Counted from the stretch's first letter, positions 1 through 9,259 are shown. The stretch: DNA of 64,000 nucleotides from Aeromonas enteropelogenes (GCF_000819845.1 NZ_CDCG01000016.1:62001-126000); one strand, 5' to 3'. Numbers and translations are program-made. Notes: generated from the letters alone by a model not told the origin.

Positions 1-307
1 CCTTGTTCAAGGTAAACTGCTCCATCAAGCTGGCCTTGAGACGATCTTTATCCGGCTGGCGATCACCACAATAACGCTTGTTGGTGTGCTTGAGCCGCTC
101 CCCCGCCCGGCTGCTTAAGGCCCGCTCATAGAAGGTTTCTCCGAAACGAGCCTTGGCCTGCTTGTCACCGAGCAGCAGGGCGCTGTCCACTACTCCGTTC
201 AGGTAGGTAGAGCAGCTGGCCGAGGCTGCGTCCCGCTTGCACTCTTCCAGACCATCAGCCCAGACAAGGGGGCTGGCCAGCAACAGTAACAACCATGGTG
301 TTTTCAT
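1..307 (-). CDS. Small secreted protein, partial, possibly Rap1a/Tai-like
   Basis: The gene runs off the left edge; 102 residues are visible. The start is the ATG at 305-307, whose ATGA overlaps the nhaA stop by 4 bp, so translational coupling with nhaA is likely. The N-terminus is a typical signal peptide ([17 protein letters not shown]), so the product should be periplasmic or secreted. The mature part has Cys in ECK and [11 protein letters not shown] and another in RYCGD, a pattern resembling Rap1a/Tai immunity-type proteins. That family assignment is tentative because the C-terminus is missing. No secretion system or effector gene is visible, so an immunity role would be a guess. Confidence 0.6.
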   Translation of the reverse strand, partial: MKTPWLLLLLASPLVWADGLEECKRDAASASCSTYLNGVVDSALLLGDKQAKARFGETFYERALSSRAGERLKHTNKRYCGDRQPDKDRLKASLMEQFTLNK

Positions 308-1494
308 AATCCCTCCGCATTTTGATCTCCCTCCCCCTTGGGAAGAGACAACCGCAGTGCCAGATAGCCAACCAGCGCTGCCATGGTGGAACCCGCCAGG
401 ATCCCGAGACGGGAGTAACTGCCATAATCCATCCCGCCATGCTCGAAGGCCAGCGATGCGATAAACATCGACATGGTAAAACCGATACCACAGAGAATGC
501 TGACCGCAAAAATCTGCTTGAAATTGACTCCATTCGGCAACTGGGCGATCCCCAGCTTGACCGACAACCAGCTGATGGTAAACACCCCGAGCGGCTTGCC
601 AACAAACAATCCCAGCATGATCCCCATGGGCACCGGGCTCATCAGGGAGGAGAGACCAATCCCCTCCAGCGAGACCCCAGCGTTGGCAAAGGCAAACAGC
701 GGCAGGATCAGGAAGGCGGACCAGGGGTGCAGCGCATGCTCCAGATGCTTGAGCGGCGACGCATAACGCTTGCCATTGAGCGGGATCATGAAGCCCACCA
801 CCACACCAGCCAGAGTCGCATGAACACCGGACTTGAGCACGGCCACCCAAAGTACCAGACCCACCACCATGTAGAGGCTAATCCTGTCCTCGCCACGGCG
901 GTTCATCCAGAACAGGATCAGGGTCGCCATGATGCCTACCGCCAGCGCTGCCAACGACAGCTGTTGGGTATAGAAGAGCGCAATGATGATGATGACCCCC
1001 AGGTCATCCATGATCGCCAGCGCCAGCAGGAACACCTTTAGGCTCACCGGCACTCGCTTGCCCAGCAGCGCCATCACGCCAAGGGCAAATGCAATATCGG
1101 TAGCGGCAGGGATCGCCCAGCCAGCGCGGGCTACTTCGTCCGAATAGTTGAAGAAGGCATAGATGAGGGCCGGAGCCAGCATGCCGCCTACGGCCGCAAT
1201 GGCCGGGAAGGTCGCCTGCACACGGGACGAGAGCGCCCCTTCCAGCATTTCGCGTTTGACTTCCAGACCAACCAGCAGGAAGAAAATCGCCATCAGGCCA
1301 TCGTTGATCCAGAGCAGCAGCGGCTTGTTGATGTCAAGGGCGGAGATACGTACCTGTACCTGGGTATCGAGGAATGCCTGATACCCACCAGCCAATCCTG
1401 TGTTGGCCAATACCATTGCCAGCAATGCCGCCATGATCAGAATAATCCCGGAGGCAGCCTCCAGTTTCAGAAACTTCTTGATTACGTCACTCAT
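304..1494 (-). CDS. nhaA: Na+/H+ antiporter NhaA
   Basis: Inner-membrane antiporter that expels Na+ in exchange for protons, giving pH and salt homeostasis. The 396-residue product follows E. coli NhaA closely. The paired aspartates of the ion-binding site are at D163-D164 (LAIMDDLG) and the TDIAFALG assembly helix is near residues 132-139; both match E. coli numbering. The start at MSDVIKKF was chosen by family alignment; an in-frame extension upstream to 1620 has no family support, and the ribosome-binding site at 1494 is weak. The gene lies downstream of yjaG but is separated from it by a terminator and about 395 bp, so it probably has its own promoter. No nhaR is visible. Confidence 0.95.
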   Translation of the reverse strand: MSDVIKKFLKLEAASGIILIMAALLAMVLANTGLAGGYQAFLDTQVQVRISALDINKPLLLWINDGLMAIFFLLVGLEVKREMLEGALSSRVQATFPAIAAVGGMLAPALIYAFFNYSDEVARAGWAIPAATDIAFALGVMALLGKRVPVSLKVFLLALAIMDDLGVIIIIALFYTQQLSLAALAVGIMATLILFWMNRRGEDRISLYMVVGLVLWVAVLKSGVHATLAGVVVGFMIPLNGKRYASPLKHLEHALHPWSAFLILPLFAFANAGVSLEGIGLSSLMSPVPMGIMLGLFVGKPLGVFTISWLSVKLGIAQLPNGVNFKQIFAVSILCGIGFTMSMFIASLAFEHGGMDYGSYSRLGILAGSTMAALVGYLALRLSLPKGEGDQNAEGL

Positions 1495-1889
1495 GGTTAA
1501 AAAGTCCACAGTATTGCTTTTGTTTGAGTCTATAACGCGTAACAACTGATGGAAAATCGTTTCTTGTTGCTCAATACAACGGAAATACCGAAACGAAAAA
1601 CGGAGGCGCACAATTTCCATGCGCCTTTTCCATCCCCATTCACTACCGATAACCTAGTCATTAAAATGAATTTCCAGTTATTTTCATGAATAAACTCCAC
1701 TCTGGTTGGTACTGCTCCATCCAGGTTGTCACAGGCTTGCTCAAAGGCCCCATGAGCCGTCGCCGGAGTAGTTGAGTCATGTTCATCCTGGTGCGTTGGA
1801 AATCTTCGCAAGCAACAACATATGACGCGCCAGTCACACCTCCCCCTGACTTAAGGCTATACCCTGAGGCGGTAAATAAAAACTCGATA
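1495..1889. other. Non-coding stretch upstream of nhaA
   Basis: About 395 bp between nhaA and the terminator that follows yjaG. It should hold the nhaA promoter and leader. A 93-codon minus-strand reading frame (1530-1811) crosses it but has no recognisable similarity and no good ribosome-binding site, so I do not call a gene. I see no clear operator or riboswitch. Confidence 0.5.
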
Positions 1890-1890
1890 A

Positions 1891-1922
1891 AAAAAGCCAG
1901 TCAGGAGAATGACTGGCTTTTT
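1891..1922 (-). terminator. Rho-independent terminator after yjaG
   Basis: The inverted repeat AAAAAGCCAGTC (1891-1902) / GACTGGCTTTTT (1911-1922) has an 8-nt loop and a U-tract in both directions. It ends the yjaG transcript on the minus strand. Confidence 0.85.
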
Positions 1923-1961
1923 GATTGAGTGACGAAGGTGTCACCTCGAACTAAAGAGAGA

Positions 1962-2543
1962 TTACTCTTCCAGGCTGATGCCTATGTTGGAAACGCCCCC
2001 CTGGGAGGCAAACTTCTTGATGGCAAGGATGCGATCACTGTCGCGCTCGTGAGCAACCCGCTTGAGTAGTTCAACCTGAAACTCCAGCTCGGCCTCCATG
2101 TATTCGTGCTCGTAGAGCTCCTCTTCGCTCAGCTCGCGCTCTTCCAGCATATCGATAAAGCCGGCCACGGTACCAACCGAGGCATGGCTGGCGTCATTGG
2201 CTTCTTCCCCCACCCGGCAAATGACAGAGTTGTAGGCACACCCCAGCGCCACACAGGCATCCAGCGCCGGGTAGGCACCGTAAGATTCAAACTTGCGGGG
2301 ATCCGGAATGTGCGACTCGAAATCTTCGAGGATTGCCCCCAGATTGACCCGGGATCCCTTGACGGTGAGGTAGTTCCACATCTGGTCCAGCGCATGCCGG
2401 AAAGAAGCGGCATTGCCAAAACCGGAGGCCTGGCTGAACAGGGCATAGTTGGGGTACATGCGCTCTGCCAGCGCCAGGGTGTAGACGGTCTGCTGCCAAG
2501 GCTGTAGCTCGGCCAGTCGCTTATAAAACTTGTCACCAAACAC
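1962..2543 (-). CDS. yjaG: DUF416 family protein YjaG
   Basis: A 193-residue conserved cytoplasmic protein of unknown function. The core ERMYPNYALFSQASGFG, LTVKGSRVN and YGAYPALDACVAL matches E. coli YjaG segment by segment at nearly the same length. The start is a GTG at 2541-2543 with AGGATCC about 9 nt upstream; no in-frame ATG exists before the conserved core. It is followed by a strong terminator, so it appears monocistronic. The family has no established biochemical role. Confidence 0.85.
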   Translation of the reverse strand: MFGDKFYKRLAELQPWQQTVYTLALAERMYPNYALFSQASGFGNAASFRHALDQMWNYLTVKGSRVNLGAILEDFESHIPDPRKFESYGAYPALDACVALGCAYNSVICRVGEEANDASHASVGTVAGFIDMLEERELSEEELYEHEYMEAELEFQVELLKRVAHERDSDRILAIKKFASQGGVSNIGISLEE

Positions 2544-2706
2544 TGGAGTCGGATCCTTTGCAAAATGTGGGGCAGATTGTAGCCCACACAGGACGTGGCG
2601 AAAACGAAAATGCGCCCTGGTCGGCTATGTTGCAACATCAACTCGGGTAAGATGAGGGCAAGGGCGACATCTCGTTGCGCCGCGAATTCTGATAAGGAAC
2701 AAGAGT

Positions 2707-3651
2707 ATGAGCCAACGCACCCTTCTTTTGCTCAGCCAGGATAATGCTCACTACGAACGTCTGCTCAAGGCCGCCAACCTCCCTCACCTGCGCATTCTGC
2801 GGGCAGACAATCAGGCCGATGCGGAAAAACTGATCGGCGAAGCCCATATCCTGATGGCGGAACCGGCCCGCGCCAAACCCCTGATCACAAAAGCCCGCAA
2901 GCTGACCTGGTTGCAATCCACTTATGCGGGGGTCGACGTCTTGCTGGAGGCGGGTAGCCGTCGAGATTACCAGCTCACCAATGTACGCGACATCTTCGGG
3001 CCGCTGATGAGCGAATATGTATTCGGCCATCTGCTCAGCCTGATGCGTCAGCTGCCGCTCTACCGGGAGCAACAGAAGCAACGCCTGTGGCAGAGCCACC
3101 CCTATCAGGGTCTCAAGGGGCACACCATGCTGATCCTGGGTACCGGCAGCATTGGCCAGCATATCGCCCATACCGGCAAACACTTTGGTATGAAGGTGCT
3201 CGGCATCAGCCGATCCGGGCGGGAACGAGCCGGATTTGAACAGGTCTATCAGCTCCCTGCCCTGAACAAGCTGCTGGCCCAGGCCGATGTCATCGTCAGC
3301 GTGCTGCCTGCCACGCGGGAAACTCGCCACCTCTTCAATGCGGCCCGTTTCGAACACTGCAAGCCGGGGGCCATTTTGTTCAATGTGGGACGTGGCAGCG
3401 CGGTCCACTCCGATGATCTGCTTACCGCCCTGCGCACCGGCAAGCTGGCCATGGCGGTACTGGATGTGTTCGAACAGGAACCCCTGCCGGCTGACAGCCC
3501 GCTTTGGGGGCAGCCCAATCTGATCGTGACCCCGCACAACGGCGCCTACAGTTTCCCGGAAGATGTGGCCCAGATCTTCGTGCGCAACTATATCCGCTTC
3601 ATCGACGGTCAACCGCTGGAGGGCAAGATCGATTTCGACAAGGGATACTGA
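2707..3651 (+). CDS. D-isomer-specific 2-hydroxyacid dehydrogenase
   Basis: NAD(P)-dependent oxidoreductase of the D-2-hydroxyacid dehydrogenase superfamily, interconverting a 2-keto acid and a D-2-hydroxy acid; the substrate cannot be read from sequence. The 314-residue chain has the Rossmann motif GTGSIG at 145-150. The catalytic set is complete: R229 in NVGRG, E258 in FEQEP and H277 in TPHNGA. The start ATG has AAGGAAC upstream. The gene is isolated, with yjaG divergent on one side and a bidirectional terminator shared with mepM on the other. Confidence 0.88.
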   Translation: MSQRTLLLLSQDNAHYERLLKAANLPHLRILRADNQADAEKLIGEAHILMAEPARAKPLITKARKLTWLQSTYAGVDVLLEAGSRRDYQLTNVRDIFGPLMSEYVFGHLLSLMRQLPLYREQQKQRLWQSHPYQGLKGHTMLILGTGSIGQHIAHTGKHFGMKVLGISRSGRERAGFEQVYQLPALNKLLAQADVIVSVLPATRETRHLFNAARFEHCKPGAILFNVGRGSAVHSDDLLTALRTGKLAMAVLDVFEQEPLPADSPLWGQPNLIVTPHNGAYSFPEDVAQIFVRNYIRFIDGQPLEGKIDFDKGY

Positions 3652-3671
3652 TCCGGCCCCACCTCCCAATG

Positions 3672-3704
3672 AAAAAGGCCCCGCCTGTGTGGCGGGGCCT
3701 TTTT
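3672..3704. terminator. Bidirectional terminator
   Basis: AAAAAGGCCCCGCC (3672-3685), loop TGTGT, GGCGGGGCCTTTTT (3691-3704). It lies between the convergent dehydrogenase gene and mepM and has a U-tract for each. Confidence 0.9.
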
Positions 3705-3726
3705 ATTGCGTCAGCAAGAGATGATA

Positions 3727-5064
3727 TCAACTCGCCTCCAGCTCCTTGCGATAACTCTTCACCTGGGCCAGGAACTGACGGCGTTCCTTACCACTGAGCG
3801 CTTCGGCCATCGGCAACTTGGCTGTCATGGCATTGACCGGACGGTTGTTGATGCGCAGCTCGTAATGCAGGTGGGCACCGGTAGAGCGGCCGGTATTGCC
3901 CGACAGGCCAATCTTGTCGCCCATCTTCACCCGTTGGCCCGGCTTGACCAGCAGCTTGCTCAGGTGCAGATAGCGGGTCGCCAGGGTTCGTCCATGTTTG
4001 ATGACGATATAGGTGCCCGCCAACGGGTGACTGGTCGCCTTCTGGACGACGCCATCACCGGTTGCCAACACTGGCGTCCCTATCGGCAAAGCAAAGTCGG
4101 TGCCTTCATGGGGACGGATAGCCCCCGTCACAGGGTGTTTGCGCGCCGGGTTGAAGTTGGAGCTGATCCGGTAACGGCTGTGGGTGGGATAACGGCGGAA
4201 ACCGCGCTCCAGACTGTTACCCTCACCATCGTAATAGTTGCCATCTCCGGCAAGCCAGGCCGATACCGTCTTGCCCTGACTGGTCACTTCGACTCCCAGC
4301 AGCTGGCTGTTGCCCGTGCCCTTGCCTTCCACTGTTTCCTGACGCACCAGCACCTTGAATTTGTCGCCCTTTTTCAAGTCCTTGGCAAAGTTGAGCCGCC
4401 ATTGAAACAGGTTTGCGATCTTCTGGATGTGGTTGGCCGGAATGCCGGCATTACGGGCACTGACATAGAAGCTGCCGTTGATCACCCCGTTGTAACGCTG
4501 CGGCTGCCACTCCACCTTTTCGTTGAGCATGGAGGAGGTGTAGGCATCATCGCTGCGCGACATTACCAGTGTTTGCTTGATATTCAGACGGATCTTGAGT
4601 TGCTGCAGTATGTTGTCCTGATCGATCAGCAGCTCGATATTTTGCCCGGGTTTGAGACGAGCCAGATAGTTCTTGTTGTCAGCATCCAGCACCTTGTAAA
4701 GGGTGGTGGTAGAGAGTCCCAGATTGTTAAAGATCGCCGTCAGATTCTCGCCACTGCGGACCTGATAATCCTGCCACTGCGGGGTGGTATCGACCGGGAT
4801 GTCATCTTCGGGTGTGCTCGGCTCAACCAGCTCGTGATCCGGGATTTCGTTGAAATCGGTGTTGTTTTCGTTGGTTGCCGTACCGGCAGTATCAATTGGC
4901 AACTCAAGGCGCAATGGCCGTTCCAGGATATCGCCTGGTGCCGGGAGCAATGCGACGGCTGAAAGGGTCATGGCCGTCAGCATTACCATGGCATAAAAGT
5001 GTTTGCGGGGAACCGGTGGTTCCCAGTTGGCAGCCTGCGCGACCAAGGGACGGAGACGTTTCAT
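3727..5064 (-). CDS. mepM: Murein DD-endopeptidase MepM (M23 metallopeptidase)
   Basis: Cleaves D-Ala-mDAP cross-links to make room for peptidoglycan growth; acts in the periplasm, anchored by an N-terminal membrane helix (residues about 22-42). The 445-residue chain has a LysM/OapA-like region around 98-150 and a C-terminal LytM/M23 domain. The zinc ligands are present: H319 and D323 in HEGTDFA and H400 in HLHY. The start has AGGA 6 nt upstream. A 12-bp palindrome TTTAGATCTAAA (5078-5089) sits just upstream. In E. coli the orthologue adjoins znuA/znuCB; here the zinc genes are about 3 kb away, separated by the lap cluster. Confidence 0.93.
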   Translation of the reverse strand: MKRLRPLVAQAANWEPPVPRKHFYAMVMLTAMTLSAVALLPAPGDILERPLRLELPIDTAGTATNENNTDFNEIPDHELVEPSTPEDDIPVDTTPQWQDYQVRSGENLTAIFNNLGLSTTTLYKVLDADNKNYLARLKPGQNIELLIDQDNILQQLKIRLNIKQTLVMSRSDDAYTSSMLNEKVEWQPQRYNGVINGSFYVSARNAGIPANHIQKIANLFQWRLNFAKDLKKGDKFKVLVRQETVEGKGTGNSQLLGVEVTSQGKTVSAWLAGDGNYYDGEGNSLERGFRRYPTHSRYRISSNFNPARKHPVTGAIRPHEGTDFALPIGTPVLATGDGVVQKATSHPLAGTYIVIKHGRTLATRYLHLSKLLVKPGQRVKMGDKIGLSGNTGRSTGAHLHYELRINNRPVNAMTAKLPMAEALSGKERRQFLAQVKSYRKELEAS

Positions 5065-5324
5065 CCGCTATCCTGTGTTTAGATCTAAATAGTGTGAGTT
5101 GCGATGTCAGTTGTGACAAAACCGTATAAAACTGATTTTTGGACAAATAAAGATACAAAAAGTTCATCGCAATCTGCATGAACCTCACATTTTATGCATA
5201 ACCTTCCCTTATGGGCAGAAATGATCGCCTTTTTTAACGATTTTTTCTTATTTTTAAGAACTGGGTCAGACTCGATTCGGAACAAGGCACATAAATGTTG
5301 CAATAACTTTTCCATGGAGTGGAT

Positions 5325-6623
5325 ATGTCGCTAGCCAAATTGTTAAACAGAATGATTTTCGTTCTGTTTCTAATCGGTGCCGTTCTGCTGCTTCTGCTTG
5401 AGATCACGACCGTCCGCCAATCCATCATCGACCAGATGTCGGCCAATCTGGAAACGGCGATTACCGCCCTGGGTCTGGTACTGCAGGGCACCCTGCTCAA
5501 CGATGACAAGGTACTGGCCGAAACCATCGTCAATGCCATGTTCGATGGCGGTTTTGTCAGCGCTGTGACCCTGGTTGATCCCGATGGCCAAATACTGCTC
5601 AACAAGGTATTTCAATCCTCCCAGCAGAATGTGCCGTCCTGGCTCCCTTCGGTCATTGACATGCCACCTGTCAGGAGCGAACAAGAGCTGACCGATGGTT
5701 GGCGCATACTGGGCACACTGACGCTGGAAGGACACAGTGGTTATGCCTATCAGCATCTGTGGAATGCCATCAGCCGCACCGGCTTTGCCTTGCTGGCAGG
5801 GCTGCTGGTTTTTACCTTGGCGATCTCCTGGGCCTGCAAGCGACTGCTGCAACCACTGACAGAGATCAACCTGCAACTTGGCCGGCTTCGCAAGCATCAG
5901 TACAACAACACCTTGTCCACCCCCTGGCTGCACGATCTCAGAGAAGTGACATCCTCCATCAATCAACTGATCTCGGAACGAAAACGGGATCTGCTGCAAC
6001 AACGCCTCAAGATCACCCAACTGGGTAAACAGCTTCCTATGACACCTCACGTTCCGTTGCATGGAATGGTTTCACAAGCTAGAGGAGGCTATCTGCAAAC
6101 ATTTTTCTCGACCCAGGGAGAGATCCCCCTCTATCAACGATTCCTGCCTGAGCAAACAGTGTCAGCCGACAGTGAGCTCTCAGTTATCGAAGCGGCCCTG
6201 GCGCCATGGCTACAACAAAACGTCGAGGGCATCTCTTTGCCGCTTTCCCTGCTCAACCACCCACAATGGCCGGAAATAGCCCCCTTGCTGACCCAGGGCC
6301 GTGGCAAGACACTGGATTGGCGCTGGGATCTCCCCGCCTTTCCGAATCAAGGGCAGTCCCTCCTGCTCTCACTGCAAGAGCAGGGGGTTGAACTCGCTTT
6401 CAGCGCCATTCCTCTCAATGCGGACACCCTCAATCAACTCGATCCTCTCAATCCCGTGTTTATCTGCTGCCAGATAACAGAGGCTCCTCTTTACTGGCAT
6501 CTGGTCTCGCAAACTATGCATGCAGCCGGTTACACCCTGTTGGCCGAGGCGGGCGAGCTGGCTAAAGTAGACAAGTTGCGCAGTTGGGGGATCGACGGAT
6601 ATGCCAGGGAGGTTCAATCATGA
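5325..6623 (+). CDS. LapD-like inner-membrane receptor lacking GGDEF, with degenerate EAL-like domain
   Basis: The N-terminal half matches LapD/MoxY-type receptors: TM1 about 10-28, a periplasmic module (29-150) with NAMFDGGFVSAVTLVDPDG, TM2 about 152-170, then a HAMP helix pair to about 222. Canonical LapD continues with GGDEF and EAL domains and, when bound to c-di-GMP, sequesters the protease LapG. Here no GGDEF is present. The last 180 residues look like an eroded EAL fold: GVELAFSAIPLNADTLNQL and AAGYTLLAEAGELAKVDKL align with the late EAL strands, but no EAL signature or metal ligands are seen. I chose ATG 5325 (GGAG 5 nt upstream) over GTG 5319. It overlaps the next gene by ATGA. Confidence 0.75.
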   Translation: MSLAKLLNRMIFVLFLIGAVLLLLLEITTVRQSIIDQMSANLETAITALGLVLQGTLLNDDKVLAETIVNAMFDGGFVSAVTLVDPDGQILLNKVFQSSQQNVPSWLPSVIDMPPVRSEQELTDGWRILGTLTLEGHSGYAYQHLWNAISRTGFALLAGLLVFTLAISWACKRLLQPLTEINLQLGRLRKHQYNNTLSTPWLHDLREVTSSINQLISERKRDLLQQRLKITQLGKQLPMTPHVPLHGMVSQARGGYLQTFFSTQGEIPLYQRFLPEQTVSADSELSVIEAALAPWLQQNVEGISLPLSLLNHPQWPEIAPLLTQGRGKTLDWRWDLPAFPNQGQSLLLSLQEQGVELAFSAIPLNADTLNQLDPLNPVFICCQITEAPLYWHLVSQTMHAAGYTLLAEAGELAKVDKLRSWGIDGYAREVQS

Positions 6624-7549
6624 GAAGGATAAGCCTATTATTGGCCCTGCTTTGGCAACCGGCTGCCACGGCAGCCTCCGTCACCATTGGCACCGGGGGT
6701 GAACAGGGGATATACCATCAAATCATGGGGGAATTTTGTCGCCTGGCTCCGCAGTTGAACTGCCAGTTGCAAGCCACCTCCGGCTCACTGGAGAACTTGC
6801 AGCGCCTGAAGAGCAGCGACGTCTCTTACGCCATGGTGCAGTCAGACTGGCTCTACCAGGCCAGCCAGGGCGCAGGCCCTTTCACCGGCAAGCCACAACC
6901 CGAGTTGCGAGCCTTGTTCGCCACTCATGCTGAGCCTTTTACCATAGTGATCCGCGCCGATGGTGATATCACCAAACTGGAGCAGCTCAAACTTGCCCCC
7001 ATCGACATGGGATTGAAAAACTCCGGTACCCGCCAAACCGCTCTGGCGCTGTTCAACCTGCTGGGAATAAAAGAGCAGGATCTCGACCTCAAGAGCATGG
7101 CGAACCTGCCCGAGTCCCTGTGCAGCAAACAGATAGATGCCTTCGCCGTCGTCATGGGCCATCCGAACCGCCATGTACTCAATGCCGCCAAACGCTGCGC
7201 CATTAGTTTCTTGCCGGTAGATGGTGAGCTCAGGGAACAACTGATCCAAGACGTCAAATACTACCAGCGCAGTCAAATACCAGCCCGCATCTATCCGGGC
7301 AATCTCAAGCCGACCCCGACCTTCGCCATCGCCGCCACTCTGGTCACCAATGCCACTATGCCGGAAGAGGCAGTTTACCAGCTGACCAAGGCCATGGTGG
7401 ACCAGCAAACCAAGTTCAATGAACAGACCTATGGCTATGCCAATATGTTTTATCGGGCCCGCAACAAGACGGGTCCTGTGCTGAGCATTGAACAACACCC
7501 CGGTGCGGCGCGTTATTTTGCCGAGTTGAAAGCGGCCGGGAAACTATAA
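6620..7549 (+). CDS. Orphan TAXI-family periplasmic binding protein
   Basis: A 309-residue exported protein with a signal peptide ending near residue 18 (PAATAA) and the TAXI-type TRAP solute-receptor core (VTIGTGGEQGIYHQIMG, ATSGSLENLQRL, AMVQSDWLY). Family members usually feed a TRAP permease, but no DctM-type permease is visible here. The start at 6620 overlaps the LapD-like stop by 4 bp, so the two should be co-translated. With LapG encoded convergently, a sensory rather than transport role is plausible, as for NspS with MbaA in Vibrio. That role is inference. The 3' end overlaps the lapG 3' end by 6 bp. Confidence 0.85.
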   Translation: MRRISLLLALLWQPAATAASVTIGTGGEQGIYHQIMGEFCRLAPQLNCQLQATSGSLENLQRLKSSDVSYAMVQSDWLYQASQGAGPFTGKPQPELRALFATHAEPFTIVIRADGDITKLEQLKLAPIDMGLKNSGTRQTALALFNLLGIKEQDLDLKSMANLPESLCSKQIDAFAVVMGHPNRHVLNAAKRCAISFLPVDGELREQLIQDVKYYQRSQIPARIYPGNLKPTPTFAIAATLVTNATMPEEAVYQLTKAMVDQQTKFNEQTYGYANMFYRARNKTGPVLSIEQHPGAARYFAELKAAGKL

Positions 7550-8218
7550 CTGACGGCGTGGCGTGCGCAGATGTTCGCTGGAGAAGCGGGTCTTCATGGC
7601 AGTCCACTGCGCCAGCCTGTCTGCGCTCCCCGCCAGGGTTCCCTCCCGACGGGACTTCATGATCCAGATGCTTTTGGCATCGAAGCTGTAGACGGGAATA
7701 AGATCGGTGCGCTTGCTGCCTGGCAGGATCCGGCTGTTGATATTGTCGAGCACTAACGGGTCTGATTTGGGGGTCGGAAAATAAAGCGTCACCATGTGAA
7801 ACTGGTTGTATCTCACCGCCTTGACGTAGGCCAACCGCAACTTCCCCTCCGCTACCCCCAGCTCCATGAGTGTGTAGTATTTGGAAATGCTGTAGTCCTC
7901 GCAGTCTCCACCGCGGGCGCCGATAAATTCCAGCGGATTGGCCCAGTAATCCTCCATCCCCCACAGCTTGGGATCATCGCTGTAGGTCAGATTGTTGAAG
8001 TAATTGTTCACCAGCTCGAGCTTTTGCTGATCCGTGGTGCCGGCCCGCGGCGCAAGCAGGCGGGAGAATGCCTCGGCCCGCTGGATCGCCCTGCCGCCAT
8101 ACACCTCCTGCAACTTGGCCTGCAATTCGGGGCTGGCGATATAGTCAGAGAGACGAGAGGCCTGCACATTGTTCCCCAAAAGGGCCAACGCGCAGGCAGG
8201 GACGAGCCACCATTTCAT
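7544..8218 (-). CDS. lapG: LapG-type periplasmic cysteine protease
   Basis: Bacterial transglutaminase-like cysteine proteinase. Family members cleave the N-terminal retention module of giant LapA-type adhesins and release biofilm cells; LapD controls them by binding. The 224-residue product has a signal peptide (to about residue 20) and the full catalytic triad: C106 in RGGDCEDYS, H141 in YNQFHMVTLYF and D158 in LDNIN. The start MKWWLVPA has GGAG 8 nt upstream. No LapA-like adhesin is in the window. The gene is 73 bp downstream of znuA on the same strand, with a possible TATACT -10 box in the gap, so it could be expressed alone or by znuA read-through. Confidence 0.9.
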   Translation of the reverse strand: MKWWLVPACALALLGNNVQASRLSDYIASPELQAKLQEVYGGRAIQRAEAFSRLLAPRAGTTDQQKLELVNNYFNNLTYSDDPKLWGMEDYWANPLEFIGARGGDCEDYSISKYYTLMELGVAEGKLRLAYVKAVRYNQFHMVTLYFPTPKSDPLVLDNINSRILPGSKRTDLIPVYSFDAKSIWIMKSRREGTLAGSADRLAQWTAMKTRFSSEHLRTPRRQL

Positions 8219-8291
8219 ACCGGACACTCCATGCCAGATGCTGGAGGTCAGTATAGTAGGCGGGCCAAGCGCTATCGCGACAAGGACAGGC

Positions 8292-9206
8292 TTAACGGCA
8301 CTGGGCGAAGGCATCCGCCAATTGCTGCATGAACTGGGGATAGCCATCCGGACCGAGCGGCACCTGCTCACCCACTTCGTCCAGCAGCAATACCCTGGCC
8401 CCGGTATTGCGGGCTACCGACTCTATGACGGCGGGGGAAAACTGCGGCTCGGCATAGATGCAACTGGCCTGCTTCTCTTCCAGCGCCTTGCGGATCTCCA
8501 CCAGCGTTCTGGCTCCCGGGCGGCGTTCCGGACTCACGGTGAAGTGGCCCTTCGAACTCATGCCGTAATGGCGCTCCCAGTAGCCATAGGCTTCATGGAA
8601 CACGAAATATCCCTTCTGGTTCACCGCCTTCATCTGTTCAGCAATGATCTTGTCTTTGGCATCGACCTTGGCATCAAAGGCGGCGAGATTGGCCTCATAA
8701 CGAGACTTGTTGGCCGGATCCTGCTTGCCAAGCTCGACGGCGATGGCGCGAGCGATGACCTTGGCCTGGGTCGGTCCCAGCCAGAGGTGGGGATCGATGC
8801 CCTCGTGGTGATGTCCCTCATGGCCATCGTGGTCATGACCTTCATGTTCTTCATCTGCGTGCTCTTCATGCCCCTCCTGCCTGGCGTAGTCAAACAGCGG
8901 CATGCCCTCGACCTGTGTCAGGGTCAACACATGAGGATGGTTGGCCAGCGGTTTGGCCATGAAGCCTTCCAGTTCAGGACCGACCCACACCACCAGATCG
9001 GCGCCATTGATGCTGCGAATATCGGAAGGACGCAGGGAGAAATCATGAGGAGACGCGCCGGTTGGCAGCAAAACCTTGGGCTCGCTCACGCCGTCAGTGA
9101 TGGCGGCGGCGATAAAACCGAGGGGCTTGATGGTAGTCAGTACCTCGAGGGCACGAACGGGCAAACTCACTGCCAGCAGGGCAGTGATCAGGGCAAGAAT
9201 TCGCAT
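8292..9206 (-). CDS. znuA: Zinc ABC transporter, periplasmic binding protein ZnuA
   Basis: Captures Zn2+ in the periplasm and delivers it to ZnuB. The 304-residue protein has a signal peptide (to about residue 19), the cluster A-1 core GASPHDFSLRPSD, and a His/Asp/Glu-rich loop of roughly residues 110-137 typical of zinc-specific members, followed by DPHLWLGP. Later metal-site regions VFHEAYGYWE and SPERRPGAR are present. It is divergent from znuCB across a 95-bp spacer with two Zur-type boxes, so it should be induced by zinc starvation. lapG lies 73 bp downstream on the same strand. Confidence 0.96.
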   Translation of the reverse strand: MRILALITALLAVSLPVRALEVLTTIKPLGFIAAAITDGVSEPKVLLPTGASPHDFSLRPSDIRSINGADLVVWVGPELEGFMAKPLANHPHVLTLTQVEGMPLFDYARQEGHEEHADEEHEGHDHDGHEGHHHEGIDPHLWLGPTQAKVIARAIAVELGKQDPANKSRYEANLAAFDAKVDAKDKIIAEQMKAVNQKGYFVFHEAYGYWERHYGMSSKGHFTVSPERRPGARTLVEIRKALEEKQASCIYAEPQFSPAVIESVARNTGARVLLLDEVGEQVPLGPDGYPQFMQQLADAFAQCR

Positions 9207-9230
9207 TGGGGGTCTCGTCAGCAGGTGTCA

Positions 9231-9246
9231 GTGTGATAATATAACA
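9231..9246. promoter_or_regulatory. Zur box, znuA-proximal
   Basis: GTGTGATAATATAACA. Read on the other strand it is TGTTATATTATCACAC, very close to the E. coli znu Zur site as I recall it. It lies 25 bp upstream of the znuA start and would let Zur-Zn repress znuA. Confidence 0.75.
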
Positions 9247-9259
9247 AACCAATTTTTTT

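Noticed and set aside
1530-1811. 93-codon minus-strand frame upstream of nhaA
   Set aside because: No ribosome-binding site, no similarity recognised, and it overlaps the leader of nhaA in another frame.
3706-4962. 418-codon plus-strand frame over mepM
   Set aside because: mepM on the minus strand has the zinc ligands of an M23 peptidase; the plus frame has no recognisable domain.
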